From Geodermatophilus nigrescens (GTDB taxonomy: Bacteria; Actinomycetota; Actinomycetes; Mycobacteriales; Geodermatophilaceae): DNA of 64,000 nt. The notes below the pieces were generated by a model. The model searched no databases and was not told the DNA's origin. It saw nothing but the letters and a program-made list of their open reading frames with translations. The stretch spans positions 868,001 through 932,000 of the forward strand of contig NZ_FQVX01000001.1 in the NCBI RefSeq assembly GCF_900129495.1, given 5' to 3'. Positions 17,459 to 25,093 of the stretch are shown here, one piece after another. Numbering within the stretch: position 1 is the first letter of the stretch; each line of letters begins with the position of its first letter. The translations under genes and the position numbers were made by a program.

Positions 17459-17519
17459 AGGCATGGGAAGCGATCCCCACGTCATGAGGCCCGAGACGTG
17501 GGGATCGCTTCCTGTGCCT
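17459..17519. terminator. Very long hairpin (25-bp stem) after CoA-lyase gene
   Basis: Positions 17459-17483 and 17495-17519 pair over 25 bp with only two G-U wobbles, closing an 11-nt loop. The core arm GAAGCGATCCCCACGTC is unusually AT-containing for this region. There is no U-tract. It ends the CoA-lyase transcription unit but is long enough to be a dispersed palindromic repeat. Confidence 0.7.
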
Positions 17520-17632
17520 GTCGCGCCCAGAAGTGACCGGCCCAGAGGTGACCGGGGACACGGCGACGGGTGCAGGGCGCTCGCCCATACTCGCCGGTAG
17601 CACACGGACACCGGAGTCCCCGAGGAGCAGAC

Positions 17633-18829
17633 GTGGCCCGACTGGCGCAGACCGCCGACCTGACCGACATCCAGCGCGAGATCCTGTCGACGGTCCGCAG
17701 CTTCGTCGACAAGGAGATCATCCCGCACGCGCAGGAGCTCGAGCACGGCGACGTCTACCCGCAGGAGATCGTCGACGGGCTCAAGGAGCTCGGCATCTTC
17801 GGGCTGATGATCCCCGAGGAGTACGGCGGCCTCGGCGAGTCGCTGCTGACCTACGCGCTGGTGGTCGAGGAGATCGCCCGCGGCTGGATGAGCGTCTCCG
17901 GCGTCATCAACACGCACTTCATCGTCGCCTACATGATCCGCCAGCACGGCACGCAGGAGCAGAAGGAGCACTTCCTCCCGCGCATGGCCACCGGCGAGGT
18001 CCGCGGTGCGTTCTCCATGTCCGAGCCGGGCCTGGGCTCCGACGTCGCCGGCATCCGCACCAAGGCCGTGCAGGACGGCGACTCCTACGTCATCGACGGC
18101 CAGAAGATGTGGCTGACGAACGGCGGGTCCTCCACCCTGGTCGCCGCGCTGGTGCGCACCGACCTGGGCGCCGACAAGCCGCACCAGAACCTGACGACGT
18201 TCCTGGTGGAGAAGCCGGCCGGCTTCGGCACCGTCGCCCCCGGCCTGACCATCCCCGGCAAGATCGACAAGATGGGCTACAAGGGCGTCGACACCACCGA
18301 GCTGGTGTTCGACGGCTACCGCATCGGCGCGGACATGATCCTCGGTGGGCAGCCCGGCCGCGGCTTCGCGCAGATGATGGACGGCGTCGAGGTGGGCCGC
18401 GTGAACGTCGCCGCCCGCGCCTGCGGCATCTCCATCCGCGCCTTCGAGCTGGCCGTCGAGTACGCCCAGCAGCGGGAGACCTTCGGCAAGCCGATCGTGC
18501 AGCACCAGGCGATCGCGTTCCAGCTCGCCGAGATGGCCACCAAGGTCGAGGCCGCCCACCTGATGATGGTGAACGCCGCCCGGCTCAAGGACGCCGGCCA
18601 GCGCAACGACGTCGAGGCCGGCATGGCCAAGCTGATCGCCAGCGAGTACTGCGCCGAGGTGACCACGCAGTCGTTCCGCATCCACGGCGGGTACGGCTAC
18701 TCCAAGGAGTACGAGATCGAGCGGCTCATGCGTGAGGCGCCGTTCCTGCTCATCGGCGAGGGCACCAGCGAGATCCAGAAGACGATCATCAGCCGCGGCC
18801 TGCTCAAGGAGTACGGCCTCAAGCGCTGA
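17633..18829 (+). CDS. Acyl-CoA dehydrogenase
   Basis: A 398-residue flavin-dependent acyl-CoA dehydrogenase. Visible are the FAD/substrate motif FSMSEPGLGSDVAGI, the WLTNGG loop, RETFGKPIVQHQAI, the HGGYGYSKEYEIERLMRE C-terminal signature, and the end GTSEIQKTII. A catalytic Glu is probable in the SKEYEIERLMREA region. It introduces an alpha-beta double bond into an acyl-CoA and passes electrons to ETF. The GTG has GAGGAG upstream. Its neighbour is a CoA-ester lyase, but a strong hairpin separates them. Confidence 0.93.
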   Translation: MARLAQTADLTDIQREILSTVRSFVDKEIIPHAQELEHGDVYPQEIVDGLKELGIFGLMIPEEYGGLGESLLTYALVVEEIARGWMSVSGVINTHFIVAYMIRQHGTQEQKEHFLPRMATGEVRGAFSMSEPGLGSDVAGIRTKAVQDGDSYVIDGQKMWLTNGGSSTLVAALVRTDLGADKPHQNLTTFLVEKPAGFGTVAPGLTIPGKIDKMGYKGVDTTELVFDGYRIGADMILGGQPGRGFAQMMDGVEVGRVNVAARACGISIRAFELAVEYAQQRETFGKPIVQHQAIAFQLAEMATKVEAAHLMMVNAARLKDAGQRNDVEAGMAKLIASEYCAEVTTQSFRIHGGYGYSKEYEIERLMREAPFLLIGEGTSEIQKTIISRGLLKEYGLKR

Positions 18830-18837
18830 CGGACGCA

Positions 18838-18875
18838 GAGCGGTCCGGGACCCGGTGAGGGGTCCCGGGCCGCTC
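18838..18875. terminator. Bidirectional terminator hairpin
   Basis: GAGCGGTCCGGGACCC (18838-18853) pairs over 16 bp, with one wobble, with 18860-18875 around a 6-nt loop. It separates the convergent acyl-CoA dehydrogenase and ABC permease genes. Confidence 0.75.
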
Positions 18876-18881
18876 GCGCGT

Positions 18882-19669
18882 TCAGCGGGCGGGACGCCGC
18901 TCGTAGTTGCGGACCGCCCACAGGTAGCCGACCAGCGCGATGCCGGCGCACCAGGCCACCGCCACCCACCCGCTCGAGCCGATCGCAGTGCCGGTGAGCA
19001 GGCCGCGCAGCGTCTCGATCACCGGGGTGAACGGCTGGTTCTCGGCGAACCAGCGCAGCGCCCCCGGCATCGACTCGACCGGCACGAAGCCGCTGCCGAA
19101 GAAGGGCAGCAGCATCAGCGGCATCGGGACGTTGCTGGCCGCCTCGACCGTCTTCGTCCACAGGCCCATGGCGACCGACAGCCAGGACAGCGCGACGCTG
19201 ACCAGCGTCAGCAGGCCGGCTGCCGCCAGCCACTCCACCGGGTTCGCGTCCGGCCGGAAGCCCACGAGCAGGGCGACGGCGACGACGACGGCCAGCCCGA
19301 CCAGGGTCTGCAGCACCGCCCCGACGACGTGCCCGGTGAGCACCGCGGCCCGGGCGATCGACATGGTGCGGAAGCGGGCGATGATCCCCTCGGTCATGTC
19401 CATGGCGATCGCGATCGCCGTCCCCTGCGCCCCGCCGGTGATCGCCAGCACGAGGATCCCGGGCACGACGTAGGCGACGTACTCGGCCCGCCCGCCCGAG
19501 GGGCCGCCCAGCCCGGCGCCGAGCGTGCCGCCGAAGACGTAGACGAACAGCAACAGGAAGACGATCGGCATCGCGGCGACGATGACGGTGAGCCCGGGGT
19601 AGCGCAGGGCCCGCACGAGGTTGCGCCGCAGCATCGTCGCGGAGTCGTTCACGGTCAGGGCCAGCGTGG

Positions 19670-19673
<4 letters not shown>
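18882..19673 (-). CDS. ABC-2 type transporter permease (DrrB-like)
   Basis: A 263-residue ABC-2 permease with six membrane segments: an N-terminal LRRNLVRALRYPGLTVIVAAMPIVFLLLF region and the central MDMTEGIIARFRTMSIAR signature found in DrrB-like exporters. It pairs with the upstream ATPase gene, whose stop overlaps this GTG. DrrAB systems export drugs or lipids; the cargo here is unknown. It is the last gene of a four-gene operon that begins with an RHH regulator and a DUF4097 protein. Confidence 0.9.
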
Positions 19674-20605
<932 letters not shown>

Positions 20606-20617
20606 GTCGTCCTCCCC

Positions 20618-21409
20618 TCAGGCCCGGCGGACGAGGACGTCGCCGTAGGACGTGCGGGCGTGGATCTCGACGGTCTCGCCGGCGCCCTCGGGTCCCTCGG
20701 TCTCGGTGAGCAGGTTGCGGACGCGGCCGGCGCCGGAGGAGACGTCGAGCCAGGCCGCGGTCCCCTCCGGGATCCCGGCCTCGATCTCGCCGTAGGCGGT
20801 CTCGAGCACCAGGGAGCCGCGGACGGCCTGGCCGACCCGCACCTGGCCGTACTTGGTGCTCCCGGTGAGCGGCCCGAGGACGCGGTCGACGGTGACGTCG
20901 CCGTAGCCGGTCTCGAGCCGGGCCGGGCCGCCGGTCTCGCCGACGCGGACGTCGCCGTAGGAGGTGGTCGCCTCGACCTCGCCGTCGACGGCGCCCGCGG
21001 TGATGGTGCCGCTGGAGCTGCGGGCGCGCAGGCGGCCAGCCCGGTCGAGCCGGACGCTGCCGTGCTTGCACTCGAGGTCGGCGGTGCCGAGCCGGCCGGT
21101 GCAGGTGACGTCGCCGGCGGTCACCCGGACGTCGAGCGAGGAGCCGGCGGGCAGGACGACGTCGACCTCGACCTCCGGGCCCGAGCCGAAGAACAGCAAG
21201 CGGGGCCGGGAGGCCGACCGCACCAGCAGCTCGCCGTCGCGGAAGGTGACCTGGGTGGCCTCGGCGGCGGCGACGTCGGCGGAGCTGGCCGCGTTCTGCG
21301 GCCGGACGGTGACGGTGGTGTCGTGCCGGTCGTCGGCGCGGACGTGCACGGCGCCGTACACGACCTCGATGCGGGCCGAGATCGGCCCGGGGGTGTCGAA
21401 CGTGGGCAT
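20618..21409 (-). CDS. DUF4097-family beta-strand repeat protein
   Basis: A 263-residue protein made of short beta-strand repeats with recurring SYGDV, GYGDV, KYGQV and AYGEI turns, typical of DUF4097 (adhesin-like beta-helix). No signal peptide or membrane segment is seen, so it probably stays in the cytosol or is membrane-associated through the ABC transporter. It sits between an RHH regulator and DrrAB-like genes, a frequent context for this family. Its biochemical role is unknown. Confidence 0.85.
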   Translation of the reverse strand: MPTFDTPGPISARIEVVYGAVHVRADDRHDTTVTVRPQNAASSADVAAAEATQVTFRDGELLVRSASRPRLLFFGSGPEVEVDVVLPAGSSLDVRVTAGDVTCTGRLGTADLECKHGSVRLDRAGRLRARSSSGTITAGAVDGEVEATTSYGDVRVGETGGPARLETGYGDVTVDRVLGPLTGSTKYGQVRVGQAVRGSLVLETAYGEIEAGIPEGTAAWLDVSSGAGRVRNLLTETEGPEGAGETVEIHARTSYGDVLVRRA

Positions 21410-21526
21410 GGCTGCGCCCTCCTCGGGGCAGGGGGGATCGCCCCCGGACCGGTCGGCCGGGGTCGCGGTGCGCTGTGCTGTGCGGGCGGTGCGCTGTGGA
21501 GCGGTGCGGTGGTGCGCCGGGCGGTG

Positions 21527-22030
21527 CTAGCGGGCCCAGCCGGTGAACTGCGAGCCGGCGGAGCGGCGGCCGCGCCGGGCGTCGGGGGAGGGGCGCGGGG
21601 CGGGCTCGACCGCGTTCGCGACGGCCCGGACCAGCCAGGTGTTCACCGAGACGCCGAGCCGGGCGGCCGCCTCGTCGACGCGGCCCTTGAGCTGCTCGGG
21701 CAGGCGCAGGGTGATGCGGACGGTCTCGCCCTCCTCCACCTCGGGCGCGGGCTCCGCCGCCGCGGCCGGCTCGTGCGGCTCGGGCGCCGGGGGAGGGGTG
21801 ACGGCGAAGCCGATGTCGCTGCCGCGCAGCCGCACGTCGACCGAGCCGGGGGCGAGCTGGGCGGTGACCTCCTCGGCCGCCACCGACAGCGCGCTGAGCA
21901 GGGCCAGCCGGACCGACGACTCCAGCGGCGCGGCGAGGCGCTCGGCCAGGGCCTGCGCCTCCTCGCCCCCCGGTGCGGCGGCCAGCGCGAGCTCCCGGCG
22001 GAGCTGCTCGACGAACGGCGTGAGGTCCAT
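21527..22030 (-). CDS. Ribbon-helix-helix (HicB/Arc-like) regulator
   Basis: A 167-residue protein. The C-terminal part (ETVRITLRLPEQLKGRVDEAAARLGVSVNTWLVRAV) is a ribbon-helix-helix DNA-binding domain of the Arc/HicB type; the N-terminal 100 residues are helical and acidic. The ATG at 22030 is embedded in a TGACGTCA palindrome, and two more copies lie upstream, so it probably represses its own operon (DUF4097 and DrrAB-like exporter). No toxin gene is adjacent, so it is not a simple toxin-antitoxin antitoxin. It ends in TAG. Confidence 0.78.
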   Translation of the reverse strand: MDLTPFVEQLRRELALAAAPGGEEAQALAERLAAPLESSVRLALLSALSVAAEEVTAQLAPGSVDVRLRGSDIGFAVTPPPAPEPHEPAAAAEPAPEVEEGETVRITLRLPEQLKGRVDEAAARLGVSVNTWLVRAVANAVEPAPRPSPDARRGRRSAGSQFTGWAR

Positions 22031-22081
22031 GACGTCATCCTGACACCATTGTGACGTCACGCGCAACCACCGTGACGTCAC
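22029..22081. promoter_or_regulatory. Three-box TGACGTCA operator array
   Basis: TGACGTCA occurs at 22030-22037, 22052-22059 and 22073-22080, extended to ten-base palindromes ATGACGTCAT, GTGACGTCAC and GTGACGTCAC. Spacing is 22 and 21 bp, two helical turns, so all boxes face the same side of the helix. The first box overlaps the RHH gene's start codon, and the array fills the divergent gap to the quinone reductase gene. Confidence 0.65.
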
Positions 22082-22131
22082 CACCTCCCACGGGTCGGCG
22101 CGGGGCCCCGGGCGGCCGTACGTTCGGGGTC

Positions 22132-23067
22132 ATGCGCGCCGTCGGGGTGACCGAGTTCGGAGGGCCCCGCGCCCTCGCCGTCGTCGACGTCCCGGACGAG
22201 CCGCTGGGCCCCGGGCAGGTGCGGCTGCGCGTGCGGGCCACCGCGGTCAGCCCCACCGACACCCACCTGCGCGAGGGCGCCTACGCGAGCCGCGACCCGG
22301 TGAAGACGCCGCCGTGGGTGCCGGGCATGGACGCCGCCGGCGAGGTGGTGGAGGTCGGCGACGGCGTCGACCGGGTGGCCGTGGGCGACGCCGTGATGGC
22401 GATCGTCGTGCCCACCGGCGCGCACGGCGGCTACCGCGAGGACCTCGTCCTCCCGCAGGGCTCGGTGGCGCGCGTGCCGGCCGGGGCCGACGCCGTCGCC
22501 GCCTGCACCCTGCCCATGAATGCCCTGACCGCGCGGCTGGCCCTCGACCACATGGCGCTGCCACCGGGGTCGGTGGTGGCGGTGACCGGCGCGGCGGGCG
22601 CGTTCGGCGGCTACGTCGTCCAGCTGGCCAAGGCCGACGGGCACACCGTCGTCGCCGACGCCTCCGAGGCCGACGAGCAGCTCGTGCGCGACCTCGGGGC
22701 CGACGTCGTCGTCCGCCGCGGGGACGACGTCGCGCAGCGGATCCGGGCGGAGTTCCCCGACGGCGTCGACGGCCTGGCCGACGGGTCGGTGCAGGACGCC
22801 GCCGTGCTGCCCGCGGTCCGCGACGGCGGGAAGGTGACCACCGTGCGCGGCTACCGCGGCGACGGGTCGGGCCGGGTCGAGGTGTTCCCGACCCGGGTGC
22901 GCGACTACGCCGAGAACGGCGCCGCGCTCGACCGGCTGCGCGAGCAGGTGGAGTCCGGCGCGCTCACCCTCCGCGTGGCGCGCACCTTCGCCCCGGAGGA
23001 GGCGCCCGAGGCCCACGAGGCGCTCGCCCGCGGCGGCGTGCGCGGCCGCCTGGTGATCACCTTCTGA
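22132..23067 (+). CDS. NADPH:quinone reductase / zinc-type alcohol dehydrogenase family
   Basis: A 311-residue MDR-superfamily oxidoreductase: N-terminal MRAVGVTEFGGP, the VSPTDTHLREG substrate loop, and the nucleotide-binding VAVTGAAGAFGGYVVQLAK Rossmann motif. No zinc-ligand cysteines are seen, so it is of the quinone oxidoreductase type using NADPH. The ATG at 22132 is 7 nt after TACGTT, implying leaderless expression. The promoter region abuts the TGACGTCA array, so the RHH protein could control this gene too. Confidence 0.88.
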   Translation: MRAVGVTEFGGPRALAVVDVPDEPLGPGQVRLRVRATAVSPTDTHLREGAYASRDPVKTPPWVPGMDAAGEVVEVGDGVDRVAVGDAVMAIVVPTGAHGGYREDLVLPQGSVARVPAGADAVAACTLPMNALTARLALDHMALPPGSVVAVTGAAGAFGGYVVQLAKADGHTVVADASEADEQLVRDLGADVVVRRGDDVAQRIRAEFPDGVDGLADGSVQDAAVLPAVRDGGKVTTVRGYRGDGSGRVEVFPTRVRDYAENGAALDRLREQVESGALTLRVARTFAPEEAPEAHEALARGGVRGRLVITF

Positions 23068-23107
23068 GGTCGCGCCGAGCCGCCCGTCCCTGCCAGGGTG
23101 GGGGAGT

Positions 23108-23129
23108 CCCGGGGCAGCGGTGCCCCGGG
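23108..23129. terminator. Hairpin in quinone reductase/EthD gap
   Basis: CCCGGGGCA (23108-23116) and TGCCCCGGG (23121-23129) form a perfect 9-bp stem with a GCGG loop, 41 bp after the quinone reductase stop. It is probably a terminator that isolates the EthD-ThDP enzyme pair. Confidence 0.55.
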
Positions 23130-23150
23130 CCGACCGCGGAGGTGGCGCAG

Positions 23151-23471
23151 ATGGTGCACAGGCTCGTCGTCAGCTACGGGCAGCCGGAGGACCCGGCGGC
23201 GTTCGACGCCCACTACCGGGACACCCACGTCCCGCTGACGGTGCAGATGCCGGGCCTGGTCCGCTTCACCACCGGCAAGCCGACGTCGATGGACCCGTCG
23301 CAGCCGGCTCCCTACCTGGTCGCGGAGCTCGACTTCGACTCCGAGCAGGCGATGGGTGCCTCCTTCGCCTCCGAGGAGGGCCGGGCCAGCGCCAAGGACG
23401 TGCGCAACTTCGCCAGCGGCGGCGCCACGATGACCCACTTCGAGGTCACCGAACTGCACGTCTCCCGGTGA
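23151..23471 (+). CDS. EthD-family protein
   Basis: A 106-residue dimeric alpha+beta barrel protein with the EthD signature FDAHYRDTHVPL and a second half ending in FASGGATMTHFEV. Family members assist degradation of ethers or act on polyketide-like substrates; the reaction here is unknown. GCGGAGG precedes the ATG by about 9 nt. Its TGA overlaps the GTG of the ThDP-dependent enzyme, indicating joint expression. Confidence 0.82.
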   Translation: MVHRLVVSYGQPEDPAAFDAHYRDTHVPLTVQMPGLVRFTTGKPTSMDPSQPAPYLVAELDFDSEQAMGASFASEEGRASAKDVRNFASGGATMTHFEVTELHVSR

Positions 23472-25018
23472 ACGGCGCCCAGGCACTCATCCGGACGCTC
23501 GTCGACGCCGGGGTCGACGTCTGCTTCGCCAACCCCGGCACGTCGGAGATGCACTTCGTCGCCGCCCTCGACGACGTCCCGCAGATGCGCGGCGTCCTCA
23601 CCCTCTTCGAGGGGGTGGCCACCGGCGCGGCCGACGGCTGGGCGCGGATGACCGGCCGCCCGGCCGCCACGCTGCTGCACCTCGGCCCCGGCATGGGCAA
23701 CGGGCTGGCCAACCTGCACAACGCCCGCCGCGGCCGGACGCCGATGGTCAACGTCGTCGGCGACCACGGCACCTCGCACAAGCGCCTGGACGCGCCGCTG
23801 GAGAGCGACATCGACTCCCTCGCCGGCACGGTGTCCGGCTGGGTGCGGCGCTCGCTGTCGCCGGCCGACCTCGCCGCCGACGCCGCGGACGCCGTCGCCG
23901 CGGCCGCCCGCGGGCAGATCGCCACGCTGGTGCTGCCCGCCGACGTCTCGTGGTCCGAGGGTGCCGAGGTCGCCGCCCCCGTGCCGGCCCGCCCGCGCCC
24001 GCGGGTCGCCGCGTCGGTCGTCGGCGAGGTGGCCGGGGTGGTGGGCGCCGGCGAGCCGACCGTGCTGTTCGTGGGCGGCGACGTCGTCGCGAGCGAGGCC
24101 GGGCTGCTGGCCGCCGCGCGGGTGGCCGCGGGCACCGGCGCGAGGCTGCTCGCCGAGACGTTCCCCCCGCGCATGCTGCGCGGCGCCGGCCTGCCCGACC
24201 TCGGCAAGCTGCCCTACCCGCCGGAGGTGGCGATCAAGGCGCTGGCCGGCACCCGGCACCTCGTGCTGGCCGGGGCGACGTCGCCGGTGCACTTCTTCGC
24301 CTACCCGGGCGTGCCGCCCACCCCGGTGCCCGACGACTGCACGGTGCACGTGCTGTCGGCCCCGGGGGAGGACGGCGTCGCCGCGCTCGAGGAGCTCGCC
24401 GCGCAGGTGGCCGGCGACGCCGAGCCGGCGCTGCTGGAGGCCTCCCGCCCGGAGGTGCCCGGGGGTCGGCTCACGCCGCGGGGGGTCTCCGCGGTGGTCG
24501 GCGCGGTGCTGCCGGAGCGGGCGATCGTCGTGGACGAGGCGATCACCTCGGGCATCGGCATCGCCGAGCTGACCTCCGGGGCGCCGCGGCACGACTGGCT
24601 GGCGCTGACCGGCGGGGCGATCGGCGACGGGCTGCCCATGGCCGTCGGCGCGGCCGTGGCCTGCCCCGACCGGCCGGTGCTCGTGCTGCAGGCCGACGGC
24701 AGCGCCATGTACACGCTGCAGGCGCTGTGGACGATGGCCCGCGAGCAGCTCGACGTCACGGTGCTGCTCTACGACAACGCGTCCTACGCGATCCTGCAGG
24801 GCGAGCTGTCGCGGGTGGGCGCCACCGGCGGCGGGGAGCGGGCCGGGCAGCTGCTCGACCTCGGCGGCCCGGCGCTGGACTTCGTCGCGCTGGCCACCGG
24901 CATGGGCGTGCCCGCCACCCGCGCGGAGACGACCGACGAGCTGGCCGGCCAGCTGCGCATGGCGCTGCGCGAGCCCGGCCCGCACCTGGTGCAGGCGGTG
25001 CTGCGGCAGGGCGGCTGA
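23468..25018 (+). CDS. Thiamine-diphosphate-dependent enzyme (acetolactate synthase-like)
   Basis: A 516-residue ThDP enzyme of the acetolactate synthase/benzoylformate decarboxylase family. It has the N-terminal PYR-domain Glu (LTLFEGVATGAADG) and the C-terminal ThDP-binding ADGSAMYT...YDNASYAIL motif, in which the usual G of GDG is A. The N-terminal FANPGTSEMHF is typical of ALS-like decarboxylases. No small regulatory subunit gene is nearby, so biosynthesis of branched-chain amino acids is unlikely to be its main role. It is coupled to the EthD gene. Confidence 0.85.
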   Translation: MNGAQALIRTLVDAGVDVCFANPGTSEMHFVAALDDVPQMRGVLTLFEGVATGAADGWARMTGRPAATLLHLGPGMGNGLANLHNARRGRTPMVNVVGDHGTSHKRLDAPLESDIDSLAGTVSGWVRRSLSPADLAADAADAVAAAARGQIATLVLPADVSWSEGAEVAAPVPARPRPRVAASVVGEVAGVVGAGEPTVLFVGGDVVASEAGLLAAARVAAGTGARLLAETFPPRMLRGAGLPDLGKLPYPPEVAIKALAGTRHLVLAGATSPVHFFAYPGVPPTPVPDDCTVHVLSAPGEDGVAALEELAAQVAGDAEPALLEASRPEVPGGRLTPRGVSAVVGAVLPERAIVVDEAITSGIGIAELTSGAPRHDWLALTGGAIGDGLPMAVGAAVACPDRPVLVLQADGSAMYTLQALWTMAREQLDVTVLLYDNASYAILQGELSRVGATGGGERAGQLLDLGGPALDFVALATGMGVPATRAETTDELAGQLRMALREPGPHLVQAVLRQGG

Positions 25019-25093
25019 CCCCGGCTCACCCCCTCGGGGGAAGGCGGGGGACATCCGTTCCAGACAGTTCCGTTCCGGGCCGATGCAGCCCCC

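Noticed and set aside
21410-21526. CGGTGCGCTGTG direct repeats between RHH and DUF4097 genes as an operator
   Set aside because: Two near copies in low-complexity GC-rich sequence without palindromic form; likely slippage.
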